Shown: positions 23,965-35,422 of the stretch, piece after piece
Position numbering within the stretch: the stretch's first letter is position 1
How the letters are laid out: each line of letters opens with the position of its first letter
NCBI RefSeq assembly: GCF_022539505.1
Contig: NC_061509.1
Coordinates: 211,444,254 to 211,508,253 of the forward strand
From: Lolium rigidum
Lineage: Eukaryota > Streptophyta > Magnoliopsida > Poales > Poaceae
Length of the DNA stretch: 64,000 bases
Direction: 5' to 3'
Translations under genes and position numbers: made by a program
Notes under the pieces: model-generated
Seen by the model: only the letters and a program-made list of their open reading frames with translations
Told to the model about the DNA's origin: nothing
Database searches by the model: none

Positions 23965-24241
23965 CTGGTCGCCCGACCATAGAGACCTCTATGGTCTAGC
24001 GCCAAAGGGGTAGATTCTGCAAAAAAAAAAAAAAAAAGCAAAAAATCAAAAAAAAAAATTTCTGGGCGCCCGACCATAGAGACCTCTATGGTCTAGCGCC
24101 AAGAGTAGATTCCGCAAAAAAAAAACGAAAAAAAATATGGGCGCCCTACCATAGAGACCTCTAGGGTCAAGCGCCAAGATTGAGTCCAAAAAAAAAAAAA
24201 ACTGGGCGCCTTACCATAGGTGCCTCTATCCTCCAGTGCTA
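23965..24241. repeat. Four tandem hairpin units with A-tracts in the Gypsy leader
   Basis: Four diverging units of roughly 40-50 bp, each separated by a run of 9-17 A, contain the near-palindrome ACCATAGAGACCTCTATGGT and a flanking GGGCGCC...GGCGC-like pair (GCGCCCGACC / GTCTAGCGCC). The first two units keep the stem intact; the third and fourth have lost pairing. They sit in the untranslated leader between the primer binding site and gag (24627), where packaging and dimerisation signals usually lie. Confidence 0.75.
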
Positions 24242-24626
24242 GTTTCGCTGCCTCTTGTATCTTGTGCCGCGTCGTGACCTCGTTGGTAATTTAGGCTCGC
24301 GTCTCTAATACGATCTAGCCTAGGACCAGCACAGTACCTTCGTTGAGCGTTTACTCAATTTGCATCGCTGATTTGATTACTGTGCCACCATATCACTATA
24401 CTTTGCCTTCCCAGAGCTCCACAGATATCTCCACGTGCACTGTGTCGACCCCTGGTAATCGCTTTGGCAATCTTTGGAGAAGCTGATCTTTGCTGGTTGC
24501 CATATCGCCTTCCTCCTGTTTGGTAAGAACTTGTAAGAGCTTTGTATTTTGCTTGACGAATTACGCGTGAACCACCATATTCCGTAGTTTGTAGGCATAT
24601 ACATTTGTGCTTTTTGGGTACTAACC

Positions 24627-26208
24627 ATGACAGGAATTGAGGACCAAGCCATCGACCCGAGTACCATGATGACTACGGAGCTGCATGTGCAACCATTTAC
24701 ACGAGATCATGATCAGGTTATATCTTTACCAGTTTATGAGGGTAGATATAATACAAATGCTTATTTTGATTGGGAGTTTGAGGTTGACAATATTTTTGGA
24801 TACCATGATTTTAATGAACATGAGAAAGTAAGAATTGTCGCCCAAACTTTTATTGATCTTGCTTCCGTTTGGTGGGACTGGAATTATAAAGAAAATGTTG
24901 ATAATACACCTACTACTTGGGTAGATTTAAAATCTGTTTTGAGACGTAAATTTGTGCCTCTTTCTCATCAACGTGAACTGCTCCGCAAACTTGAACGATT
25001 AGAACAAGGTAGTAATACCTGTGCATGTTTACTATCAGGAATTTAAATTTTACATGTACCGTTGTGATATAAAGGAATTTGAGGAAAGTACTAGAAACAT
25101 GTTTTTCAATGGCTTGAACCCTGATATTAAGGTTATGTTTAAGTATATTCCTCGTTCTACTATTGGTATATATGTTCGAGCTTGTGCTTTCGAGAAACAC
25201 ATACAGGAGAAAACGTTGGACCATTCCAACTCTTTCAAGTCATGCACACTAGCACCGGTTGTTTCTTCCAACGTTCCACGCATGGATATTGTTGAGCGAG
25301 TCGCCCAGCCACAGACTTGTGACACGTCGCTGCGAACATCTTCTGCGTTGGAGTCACAAGGTAAAAATGAAGGTACTGATTTTGTCCTTCCACATGTGAC
25401 TGATGAATTCCATGATGATTTACATATGTCATGTGATCATTTGTCTACTGAGTTGACTGAGGATAGAGTTGTCACTTTGAAACAATCTTCTGATATAACA
25501 ATGAAGATGCTTCCTAGTTTTGTTCATGAACTTGAAATTGATGAATGCAATGTTGATATTAATATACCATGTGATGAGGTAGAAAATGATTTTGCCACAC
25601 CGCCTATATTAGAGGATCATACTACTGATTTGCATGTACCATGTGATAGTACCACTGAGATTGATGTTGTTGTGAGCGCAATTAGTACTGTATTGAATTC
25701 TTCTTTGACGATGTGCGCGTCCACTGAAATTATTAATACTGAAATGGATTCTTCTATTGATTTAAGTATACCCACTGAATTGCATGCTACAATACCAAAT
25801 GTTTTGGGTGCTTCTTTTGTGGATATTCATGCATCTATCAATTCGAGTGTCCCAACTGAGTTACATGCTAAGAAAGATTTTTTGTTGGGTGTACCAGTTG
25901 ATCACTTTAATCTGTCTTGGAATATGAGTGCACCCACTGAAATTATCATTGATATGACTAGCAATCTTTTGGTTGACTCTAGTTATGACAGACCTACAAA
26001 TTTTTGTGTACCATGTGCTGTTTTTCATTCCTCTATTGATATGAGTGTACCAACGAAGACTTTTGTTTCCAAGGATGATCATGTGTTAGGAACTTGTGTA
26101 ACTGATATACCAACTATGTTAAACACACCTACTGTACAAGTTCATTCTTCCATATCTCTGAGTGCACAAACTGAAATTCTTGCTCCGATATCGCACCTTG
26201 TGACTTGA
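24627..26208 (+). pseudogene. Gypsy-type gag with degenerate repeat tail, frameshifted
   Basis: The ATG at 24627 starts MTGIEDQAIDPSTMMTTE. The gag core (FDWEFEVDNIFGYHDFNEHE, VWWDWNYKENVD, LRRKFVPLSHQRELLRKLE) ends when one extra T near 25020 shifts the frame. The next frame continues VHVYYQEFKFYMYRC and runs to 26208. Past about 25400 the protein becomes acidic and Ser/Thr-rich, with degenerate units of the form S(I/F)xxSxPTE(L/I), at least six times. A third frame (26205-26690) continues similar sequence. No zinc knuckle or protease was seen. It presumably formed capsid with help from an autonomous partner. Confidence 0.78.
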
Positions 26209-26679
26209 AAGATGACTCTAGTATGGATCATATAAAACTGGTTATGAATAATGAAGTGTTGGCTAAGATTTCTCATGCTAATTCTTTGTTTTCTGTTGTG
26301 ATGGATCCACCTATATCCTTGTCACATGCTAGACATCAAATTGATGAACTTCCTTGTTTAAAGAGTGTCTACGCCCCTGATGTTACTTTTCATTTGGTTG
26401 GGGAGTATGTCAGCACCAATATTTTTATGGTACATAGGATTTGCATCATGTGTGATGATTCTTATAGTTCCAATAAAACTGAATTTGTGTATATGCTTTC
26501 TCATTTTGATATGACCTCCAATGTTGGTATTCATTCTATGCCAAATAACTTGCTGCAAAATTGTTTAATTCAACATTGTGTGGCTAGTAAATTTGAGACC
26601 TTGCATTTTGGTTTACCAACTTTGGGATGGTTTAATGATGAGCATTATAATTTGAAAGGAGTTAATATGTGCTTGCAAA

Positions 26680-27234
26680 TTGAGTTGTGATAAATGTTTA
26701 ATGGGGACTAATAAGCTTCTACGCTACTACAATACTGGAATATGTACAAACTTAAATGGGAAACATGAGAGATCTGTTAAAACGGATGACATATACATAT
26801 ACCATGCATATACCTTGTCTCTTTTGTTAGCATGTTTACAGAATAAACATCACCGAGGACGGCTTTTCTTTCAAGAAAGGGAGGATGATGAGGACATGAT
26901 TACCTCCGATTTGAAGGCATATCTTGGTGAAAAAAATGAGACTACGTCGAGGACGACTTCAATTCAAGTAGGGGAGGATGATGATGACATCTTTATGATA
27001 GATACAACCAATACTCCTACAACCACATCTCAGGTACATTCGTTACTAGGAATCCTTCCTAATATATATGAGAATATGATGCTGCCTAAATCAAATGTAT
27101 TTATATTATTTAGGAATGCATCTAGCATGGACGCCAAGCATTGGATTAGGAACGTGCATGGAGATGACAGCAGACCTGCAAGGATTCAGGATGGCGTTGC
27201 AAGCGAGGATTTCAGAACATTGAAGCCACCATAG
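26680..27234 (+). other. Open frame running from the Gypsy interior into its 3' LTR
   Basis: A 184-codon open frame crosses the purine tract and the LTR boundary at 26886. It contains GRLFFQEREDDEDM at the junction and ends with stop TAG at 27234 inside the LTR. The 5' LTR copy of the same frame has an extra base and a stop. Such read-through frames occur at the 3' end of plant Gypsy polyproteins, so this may be the fossil C-terminus of an ancestral polyprotein. No domain recognised. Confidence 0.45.
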
Positions 27235-27853
27235 TGAAGCAATGATGCTTGGATGAATTATACAAGTTACTCCATCATAAAATTCGTCCAAAGAGTTAGT
27301 TTTGGTGCTGGCGTCACCTTATTTAATGGGCCAGGCCCATGTATTTTCGGATTAGGTATTTTAGGGGATTTTAAGAGGCCATATAAGTGGAGGAAGGCCC
27401 ATTTAGGGGTGTTTTTGGCCAACCCTAGCTGGTTGGACGAAAATCCCTTGACTTCCCCCATATATATCCCTCCGTAGCCGTCATTAGAACTTGGATTTTG
27501 ATTAGATTAAAAGTTAGCCAATTGCTGCAACTTCGTGTACTTCTTTTGAGGCCAACGCCCAGAACAAGACCGACTATTCGGAATCCCACCATTATCAATC
27601 AAGCTTTCATCTCTATTCGCAATATTCTGATTGCATCTTTAGTTCTTACTTGTTCTCGATTTCGGTAGGAATTAAGATCCTTGCTCGGTCAGGCTGATCG
27701 TGCTCCCGCAAGATCAGTAACTCCCGGAGATTGTCCTAGCGATTGCATTGGCGCACGAGCTTTGCACGTGTAGTCGGATCGTCAAGCACGAACTCCACCA
27801 ACAAATCGATTTATCCCCATCTCATCGAAAGATCGGACACCTTTGCCCTATCA
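26886..27853 (+). repeat. 3' LTR of the Gypsy-type element
   Basis: 968 bp, preceded by the purine tract AAGAAAGGGAGGA (26873-26885) and followed by the TTCTC duplication. It matches the 5' LTR apart from scattered substitutions and single-base indels. Confidence 0.9.
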
Positions 27854-28965
27854 TTCTCGATAATGGTGATTCAAACTCTCGGCTCTCCAGCGACGTCGAT
27901 AAGGCTGTCCGGTTGTTATTTTCTGAGATACTAGTGTTAATAGTCTTGCCGATGTTGATTGATTACTTTAATAGTTGCGCGAGTGCACACATCCTTGACA
28001 TTGCGGCTCAAATTAAAATGATAGGAGAATCTTCGTCGATATTTATAGGTCTATGGTTCGTTATTTATCTTTGGCTGCCTTAAGAAGAGTACATTGTGTC
28101 TGGAAAAAGATTTTTTTTGGAAACCTCAAAATTTGTTAGTATCTTTTAGATTTTATTTTTTAATTGTTAGAGTCAGCTCGTGTATCTCTACCATATAGTA
28201 TTTGTTACTATGGCATTAATTGTCAAAAAGAAGGGAACCACTGTAAAGTTTACAGTTCAGAACTATGGTTTATGTAAAGCATTTTATTTTCTGGTTTAGT
28301 GCTACACATTTGCACTAGATACAAACTCAGGTGCTTGACTGATTTGACAATTAGTACCTCAAGAGAGGTTCTTCTCTCTCTCTCTCTCAGCCTCCCAAAA
28401 TCTGCACTTCGTCAAATGGAGGCTACAATCTGTACTTTTTTTCATGGTTGCTAACGAATGGAATAAGATCCTCCTTCAAACTCTTCCCTTGGAAATCATG
28501 TCCAGCTCGTTCAGGTTCAGATCAGCCAGTCATTTTGACTTAGCTACGACGTTTGAAAAAAAAAATAGACTTAGCTACGACGGCAACCGGCAACGAAATT
28601 GTATAGGCATCCGCATCGCACTCCTCCAAATCCAACTCGCGGCGGCGATCTCTCTCCTGTTCGGCTGTTCCCACACCAACACACGCTCTACGGTCTCTCG
28701 CTCTCGCGCCTCCGCCACAGTTTGTACCTTGTAGCGGCGGCTGACAGCGGGTATCTCGCCGCCGCCGGGAGTTGGTGGCCGGCGTCGGCTGGAGCTGCCG
28801 CACACGCACGGTGAGCTGCCGCTCCCTCTCAGACCTCAATCGAGTTGAGCTGTGCCTCCAACGTGTTTGCGTGAATGCGCAGCTAAATCGTGTGGAATTT
28901 CCCCTTTCCAGGTGCAGCTCCTGCCGCTGCTGATCTCCATCTGATTAAGCGACTCGCCGCTGACC

Positions 28966-31900
28966 ATGGCGGACGCCTCCGCCGGCGGCTTCCCGGACGA
29001 CTACCCCACAATCGACCCCACCTCATTCGACGTGGTCGTCTGCGGCACCGGGCTCCCGGAGTCCATCCTCGCCGCCGCCTGCGCGGCCGCCGGGAAGACC
29101 GTCCTCCACGTCGACCCCAACCCCTTCTACGGCTCCCTCTACTCCTCCGTCCCGCTCCCGTCCCTCCCCTCCTTCCTCTCCCCCGGCTCCTCCGCCCCCT
29201 GCCCGCCTCCCTCAACCGCAACCTCCTCCCCCGCCGCCGCCGCTTCGCACAGCGCCGTCCATCTCGACCGCCGCTGTCTGTACTCGGAGGTTGAGACCTC
29301 GGGGACGGTTCCCGAACCGTCCGGCCGCTTCACGGTCGACCTGGTGGGTCCCAGGGTGCTGTACTGCGCCGACGAGGCCGTGGACCTTCTTCTCAGATCA
29401 GGTGGGAACAACCATGTGGAGTTCAAGAGCGTGGAGGGGGGCAGCCTCCTCTACTGGGACGGCGCCCTCTACCCGGTGCCGGACTCCAAGGGGGCCATCT
29501 TCATGGACAGCACGCTTAAGCCTGGCATGAAGACCCTCCTGTTCAGCTTCTTCAAGCTTGTCGAGTCGCACATTGCCGCGTCGTCCTCTGGCGACAAGGA
29601 GGAGGGGGAGGGAGAGGCCTCGGGCAAGATATCCGAGGAGGACCTGGACCTCCCCTTCGTTGAATTCCTCAAGAAACAGAGGCTTCCACTGAAGATAAGC
29701 GCGTAAGAGCGTTCTCAACTGGTCTAGCAGTAGCCTATTCTTAGCAATGTGACTGATGCGGGCTTCTGTGCCTTGTTTGCAGGGTTATGTTGTATGCCAT
29801 TGCCATGGCAGATTATGATCAAGATGCCGCGGACTCGTGTGAGAAATTATTAACAACGAGAGATGGAATCAAGAGCATAGCTCTCTATTTGTCGTCTATT
29901 AAGAGGTCACTTTGCTCGCTTCAACCTTTTTGGTCCTCTTTCGGAAGACGTATTTTCTATGATGTGTATACCTTGGTTCACTAATCCATTTACTTTTGTC
30001 TAGCTTGTGGTTGCGATTTTTTTATATAAATGCCTTCACGTGGTCTAAATTTTGACACATGCTTATTTTTTCTCTAACAGGTTCGCTAATGCAGAAGGTG
30101 CTTTCATCTATCCTATGTATGGGCATGGCGAGCTGCCGCAAGCTTTCTGCCGCTTTGCTGCTGTTAAGGGCGCCCTATATGTAAGATCTTATTCACAAAG
30201 TATATCTGGCTTTGGTTTTACCCTGTAGCTTTGGCTTAATGATAATCATGTAGCTACATCCTCTTTCTATCCTCATGGTGTCTAAGTGTCTCTTCCACCT
30301 GACTGGATCCTAAACATTTGGTAATGATGATGTGCTAGGCCAAGGGTTTGGCACCTCTCTACTGTAATGACCTGCATTTATAAAGAAAAAACTTGGTCAA
30401 TTATCCTGTAAACTATTGTCTATTGTGAACCTTTTGATGCTTAGCCTCTTGTATATCTCGTTTCTGTCAATCAGGTGCTGCGGATGCCGGTCACAGCCCT
30501 TCTCCTGGACCAGGTATGATAAAATTTAAGATCAATGTCGGACATCTTTGCGCCATTGTTTGTTTACTCAATTAGCCAATATGATTTGTTCCTGTTTGTT
30601 GCTTGCTAAATATATCTTTTCAGTATAGCTTTCATTGTCATTTCCAAACGTGCACTAGCAAATCGTAACTAGGCATAAGATTCAATGACACCCACTTGGT
30701 TAAGTGAATAGGCCAAACGCTAGTGCTGCCATACATTGGGTGCTCTTGTGCTACCATATCTCGGGAAATGATGCAAACGATCTCCAAACATTCCTATTTT
30801 CCTGTTGGCATCTTTAGTTGGTGAAAGTTTGTCCCGCAACCAGAAAGGTTATCCATCTATCAGTTGTGAGGTCAACAACAACAATTCTCCAAAGTGTTTC
30901 TTGTCCAATCTGCAGGGGAGCTGAGGGTCTTATTCTAAGTACAGGCAAGAGTGAAACGTTTTTTTTGCTTAGGATAAGCATGGCACTGACTCATTTTATA
31001 TATTTTGATACATTAGATCAATCACTAAGGGTGGCACTGACTCATTTCATATTTCTTTGATAAATTATATCAATCACCAGAACCAGTAAATGAGTGATCA
31101 TTTTCTGTAATTATTTGTCTATGAGAGATGTTGCATGCTTTTAGTTAGGGATCTGCACGACCAATTCCATAATTTATGATTAACACCCAACGATCAACAT
31201 TCTCTTGATCAGGAAAAGAAGCGTTATATAGGCACCAGATTGGCATCTGGTCAGGATATTTTGTGCCAGCAGTTGATTCTTGATCCTTCATTCAAAATTC
31301 CTTCCTTGGATATCCCATCTGATGTTTCAGACTCAAACTCGCCAAGAAAAGTTGCTAGAGGAATATGCATAACCAGCAGCTCTATTAAACAGGGCAAATC
31401 AAGTGTTCTGGTTGTTTTTCCCCCAAAATGTAAGAACATTTATTTCGCCTTGATAATGTTTGCATTGCTTGAATAGGTAATTTTCTTGCTTCTCATTTCT
31501 TTCCTTCATTTTAGCACTACAAGAGCAGCAGGCAGCAGCTGTTCGGGTGCTTCAGTTGAGCAGCAATGTAGCAGTATGTCCTCCTGGAATGTAAGTATTT
31601 ATATATCCTATCATTTACATATCCAGTTTTAGTCTTAACTTGCTGCATCTAACCTAGGAATCACTGTATTTAAAAATAAAATGATTACCATATAGTTTAG
31701 GCAGGCAACTTCGCTTACAAGCCATCTCACTTGCAGGTTCATGGCATATCTGTCTACTCCCTGTACTGATGTCTTTATGGGAAAGCAATGCATAAACAAA
31801 GCAATAGAGGTTCTTTTCAGTGCTCAGGGTTCAGATGATTCAGAAGGCCATTTGGAGACAACCAGCGAAAACATTGATAATGCAAAGCCAACGCTAATCT

Positions 31901-32609
31901 GGAATTGTGTGTATGTTCAAGAGATCACACAGGTGTGCCTTCATTTAATCATCACTATGACTGTATTCATGGTAGTTCCAACACTCGTAAAAGTGTGCGC
32001 TGCTCATGTGCATATTTATGTATTTGTATTAAAAACATCTGCTGTCTTGTCTTCCACTATCAGGGAACATCTGGTACTGTGTTGTCATGCCCTATGCCTG
32101 ATGAAAATCTGGACTACAGGAATATACTGGAATCAACAAAAAAGGTATTGCACTGTGATGATATATTTTACTCTTGAATTAGTATGAGCATGAGACAGCT
32201 GGCTAGAATTGTGACTCATCTCTTTCAAAAAAAAAAAAAAGAATTGTGACTCATCATGGAAGCTTCAGAACTGAACTGTTCATGTCAATATTAAACATGT
32301 TTCACATTGAAGAAACAGTAATTTGTTTATGTATGTAGTGCTGGTATGGATTCGCCTTACATTATGTATGATGTAGGTTTGGAGGTTTGCTCGTCAATTA
32401 TTTTTGTAACGCCATTAGCTCTGTCGAGCATAATATATTGAGATTTTAACAAGAGAAAAAGATAGACATTAAGCATCTATGTTCCACCTTATAAATTTCC
32501 CTTGTTGTTTTTCTTGCAGTTATTCTCAGATACTTATCCTAGCGAAGAATTCCTGCCTAGAAACTCAGCTCCCAAATATGCCGATGACGACTCTGATTCT
32601 GCAGAATAA
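28966..32609 (+). CDS. REP: Rab escort protein (REP/CHM family), nine exons
   Basis: REP presents newly made Rab GTPases to Rab geranylgeranyl transferase and delivers the prenylated Rabs to membranes. Exons: 28966-29702, 29783-29905, 30081-30180, 30475-30513, 31213-31429, 31515-31590, 31737-31932, 32064-32144, 32520-32609; all phases close, giving 552 residues. The N-terminus shows the GDI-superfamily dinucleotide-like fold: FDVVVCGTGLPESILAAACA (residues 21-40), then HVDPNPFYGS (48-57). Later signatures are GRFTVDLVGPRVLYCADEA, VEGGSLLYWDGALYPVP, IYPMYGHGELPQAFCR and the acidic tail ADDDSDSAE. The ATG at 28966 is the first that gives the family N-terminus. A 5' UTR intron (about 28813-28911, GT...CCAG) is likely. 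The N-terminal half has a low-complexity Pro/Ser/Ala stretch near residues 62-95, common in grass copies. Intron 8 holds a poly(A) insertion. Appears intact. Confidence 0.92.
32206..32255. mobile_element. 20 bp poly(A) insertion with 15 bp target duplication (REP intron 8)
   Basis: GAATTGTGACTCATC occurs at 32206-32220 and 32241-32255. Between them is only TCTTTC plus fourteen A. This is the structure left by target-primed retroposition in which nearly the whole element was lost, keeping just the tail. A comparable insertion lies in HMG-CoA lyase intron 2 (39212-39261). Confidence 0.8.
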
Positions 32610-33866
32610 GGAACATGTTTGTAGAGGTAATAATATCACTTGCATGTGGAACTTGCACCGTTTGCTTATTTTTAAATTGGTTGTCTGCATCGACTGATGT
32701 CTGCATTGACCGAGGCAGAGGCTGGGGATCACCCCTTTTAGAATTTGCTTTGTTACATGTGTTGAGCATATAAAAATTGTTTGCACGTGGACCTATGGGA
32801 CTTTGTACTGTTTGCTCATAACCTCGTCACATTCGGAAATGTAACTGTGAACTTGCATCATCAAAACTTTAGAAACACTTTTTTCCCTTCCCGAAAACCT
32901 GTTTGGGTGATGAATGCGAAAAATGGTGAACAAAAGAAGTGTCAGGGAAATTCCCTATCAAATATATTTTTTGTAGAACACCAAAATATTTTGTTGTTGA
33001 AGCTTTTTGTATGTATTTGCCAAATAACCAAAATATTGAGCAACACAATGGTAACATCTGAGAGTTGCATATATTTCAATTTAGTTAGGACAATGCATGA
33101 TGATGACAAATGAAGCGACATGACCTGTGAAGTTCATGTGCTAAAATTTTGGTAGTAACTCTAGACTCTCAGTTAGTCAGTTAGGCTCAGTTGCACTTGC
33201 ACCGTTGGTATTACATGTTCTTGCTAAAACTTGAACACTATCAATCTATCATACTGGCTCATAAGCTAGATAGATACCTTAAGCAAAAGTGTTCTTGTCC
33301 TGAGTTGGTTGTTATTTTTCACAGGATGAAGTATTTTTTCTGGACGAATTCCTCACAGAAGATACATGAAGCCATTTGTAATTGTAAGTTTGGATACATC
33401 GTAATCACATGGCCAGTGAGTGAGACTACAGGCTACAGCATCGATGGTTGTATGACTTGTTGCAGCATGTAATTGTTACATACTGCACAAGCTGCATGCG
33501 GCACCTTTCATTTGTTACACCGATTAAATCTTTGTAGGAGTTAAAACAGTTAAAGGAATTTGTGTTTAAAATGCTGGTCTGATGCGTATACGGTTTATGC
33601 TCTCGTTTCTAGATGAATTCCGGCCTGTACATTCTAAACTCTTCAGTTTCTCTGGCTGCCTGCCCATGTTGGTCGATGCTTTCTTTCCTTTGAAATAATA
33701 AAATCTGTCAGTGTCATGCATTTACTAAGATGTGAGGAACACGAGCCATTTTCTCACGAATTTATTTCGGATTAAAAAGATGTTGACCAAAGACCCCCAT
33801 TCGTTCTTAAGCCACCGTCAGCGCTCCTCTAGTCCTGTGTGATCTCCCGTCCATGTATTGGTTTTT
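32610..33866. other. REP 3' flank, nothing recognised
   Basis: AT-rich sequence with short chance frames; presumably REP 3' UTR followed by intergenic DNA. No exon, TIR or LTR was supported. Confidence 0.5.
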
Positions 33867-34430
33867 TCTTTTGCAAAAAGAGGACCTTGGTATTAAGAGA
33901 AACATAGAACATAGAACAGTATAAAACACCTCAATAAAAGGAAAATTATAACGAAATCCCTAAGATGCCCTTTGTCTTCAACCTCCATACCGTGTTGATG
34001 GTGTGTCGCCGAGTCAACCTGACGCTGTTGGATGTGGATGGGAAGTCGCCAAACGAATCAAGAAGATCACATCCGTTCCAGAGACGAGGAAGAAGGAATA
34101 CCCGTCGATGAAGCTCCATGATGATCCGAAGATCCTCCCAGCCAGAAAAGTTCTTCAAGAAACACATCACTCCCACAAGCTTCTCGACGTCGCTGATGAG
34201 ATGGGGCTGAAGCCGGGGAGACTTTATTGAAGAAGACACCGCCTCCACCACCTGAGCGTCGCCCCACCAAACCTTCACCCTAAATCAGAAAAGACGTAAC
34301 CCCTCCTCCATGGCCCGAAGGCCACAGATTTGGGGCAGACCGGTGGCGCCGACGGGAGGTGACTGGTAACCTTGAGCACCTCCTGATCGGCCGTCGCGTG
34401 GATGGTTATCGAAGCGTTTTTTTCATATAT
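33867..34430 (-). mobile_element. Short LINE-like retroposon relic
   Basis: The minus strand begins GC-rich near 34415 and ends near 33875 with ACCAAGGTCCTCTTTTTGC followed by an A-rich tail (AAAAGAAAAAACC). CATGTATTGG before the tail and CATATATTGA at the other end (34425-34434) are a possible diverged target duplication. Organisation resembles the LINE-like element in the ARP6 intron. No protein was recognised and the boundaries are approximate. Confidence 0.35.
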
Positions 34431-35237
34431 TGATTTAATATTTTAGGGTTCAGAATTACAAGCTGAGAGTTGGTTTAGTATCCTCCGCCCGGTCCACCGA
34501 CAATTCCCGCGATGAAGCTCAATCCTCGTCGGGCCTTCGATTGCGCGCTGATGATCCACGGCTACGAGGCCGGCGACCTCCACGATGCGGCGGCGTCGAT
34601 TGACTCGATAGTAATGCCAATGTTAAATCGTCTCTCCCCCATCTCAGCGAGGCCGAGGGGGACGAGAGGAGCGCGGCGGTTGCAGCCTTGGCCGTTGTGA
34701 GGATTCGACCATTGGACCCCCGATGGGGGAAAATAGCCCCTACTTAGGGTTTGCGATGACCAAAGCGGCGGTCATGGCAGTGGGTGCAACAGGCTCTAGC
34801 CGGGAGATGGACGCGCCACCGGGGTTCGTCCCTTTCTCGTGGCATGCTACACCATGAGTGGGGCACGGCATATGCTCGTTCTCGAGCGGCGTCCGTATCA
34901 CCTCAGGTAGGGGTCCCGTATGGGGTGCGGGACATCGTTGAGCACTGACAGGAGCAGCGATGCAGCCTCCCACCTCCGGCGGGCACTTTTTTCCTCCTTC
35001 CGATTACAAGTTTCCAATTACCCTGTTTTCGAATTCAGATTAGATTTTTGTATAGATTCGATAATACCTCATCAAAATTGGATTAAGGTAGTTCGGTTTA
35101 GGATAGATAACTGATTTGGTACTAGCAGTCTTTGTCAGCCGTGAACTACTTGATCGTGGCACGAAAGCAGGACGGTGACCGTGACATGGCGTAATGATCA
35201 CCGCGACGGCATGCATGGCATTGGTATTCATTTCATT
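34431..35237. other. Intergenic, unresolved GC-rich piece
   Basis: A GC-rich block (34480-34980) has short open frames on both strands, for example 34512-34700 (+), with no recognisable domain or splice structure. The remainder is AT-rich. It could be a captured gene fragment or a decayed transposon; I cannot decide. Confidence 0.3.
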
Positions 35238-35242
35238 GACAT

Positions 35243-35422
35243 TGTTAGAGATATATTTGGTATAGGTATATTAGGTAATCTAGGATTTGTAATCTCTATC
35301 TACCATATCTCTAGGAGAGCTATCTTAGCCTCCAAGTCTGTACCACTATATATCTTTCGCAGGAGGCTCAATACATCATCCAACATATTCCGCATATCTC
35401 TCTCCCTCTCTATCCTTCAACA
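35243..35422 (+). repeat. 5' LTR of the TRIM-like element
   Basis: 180 bp, TGTTAGAG to TTCAACA, with short inverted ends TGTT/AACA, followed immediately by the primer binding site at 35423. Confidence 0.88.

Larger units (their letters stand above)
22494..27853 (+). mobile_element. 5.4 kb non-autonomous Gypsy-type LTR retrotransposon
   Basis: Two LTRs of 969 and 968 bp start TGATGAGGACATG and end GCCCTATCA. They are flanked by a 5 bp duplication TTCTC (22489-22493 and 27854-27858). A primer binding site follows the 5' LTR and a purine tract precedes the 3' LTR. The interior encodes a gag-like protein and a further open region, but no protease, reverse transcriptase or integrase is visible. 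The gag (VWWDWNYKEN, then a region ending LRRKFVP) is of the Ty3/Gypsy Retrotrans_gag type. By eye the LTRs differ at about nine substitutions plus small indels, so this insertion looks somewhat older than the Copia one. Confidence 0.9.
22072..28228 (+). mobile_element. Retroposon-like sequence downstream of ARP6, split by the Gypsy element
   Basis: A near-perfect 19 bp duplication flanks the region: agaaggggaacactgtaaa (22053-22071) and agaagggaaccactgtaaa (28229-28247), with two differences. Leaving out the Gypsy element (22494-27853), about 790 bp remain: a moderately GC-rich start with TAGCCGCC repeated, and an AT-rich end finishing TTGTCAAAA before the duplication. A long TSD with a short A-rich end suggests LINE or SINE-type retroposition. 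No protein was recognised. It lies just past the ARP6 stop codon. Confidence 0.45.

Noticed and set aside
28371..28388. CT-rich microsatellite upstream of REP as a regulatory element
   Set aside because: Simple repeat without further evidence of function.
28966..29230. Possible frameshift in REP exon 1 near the Pro/Ser-rich stretch
   Set aside because: The frame stays open before and after with family-like sequence on both sides; length variation of a low-complexity loop is a simpler reading.
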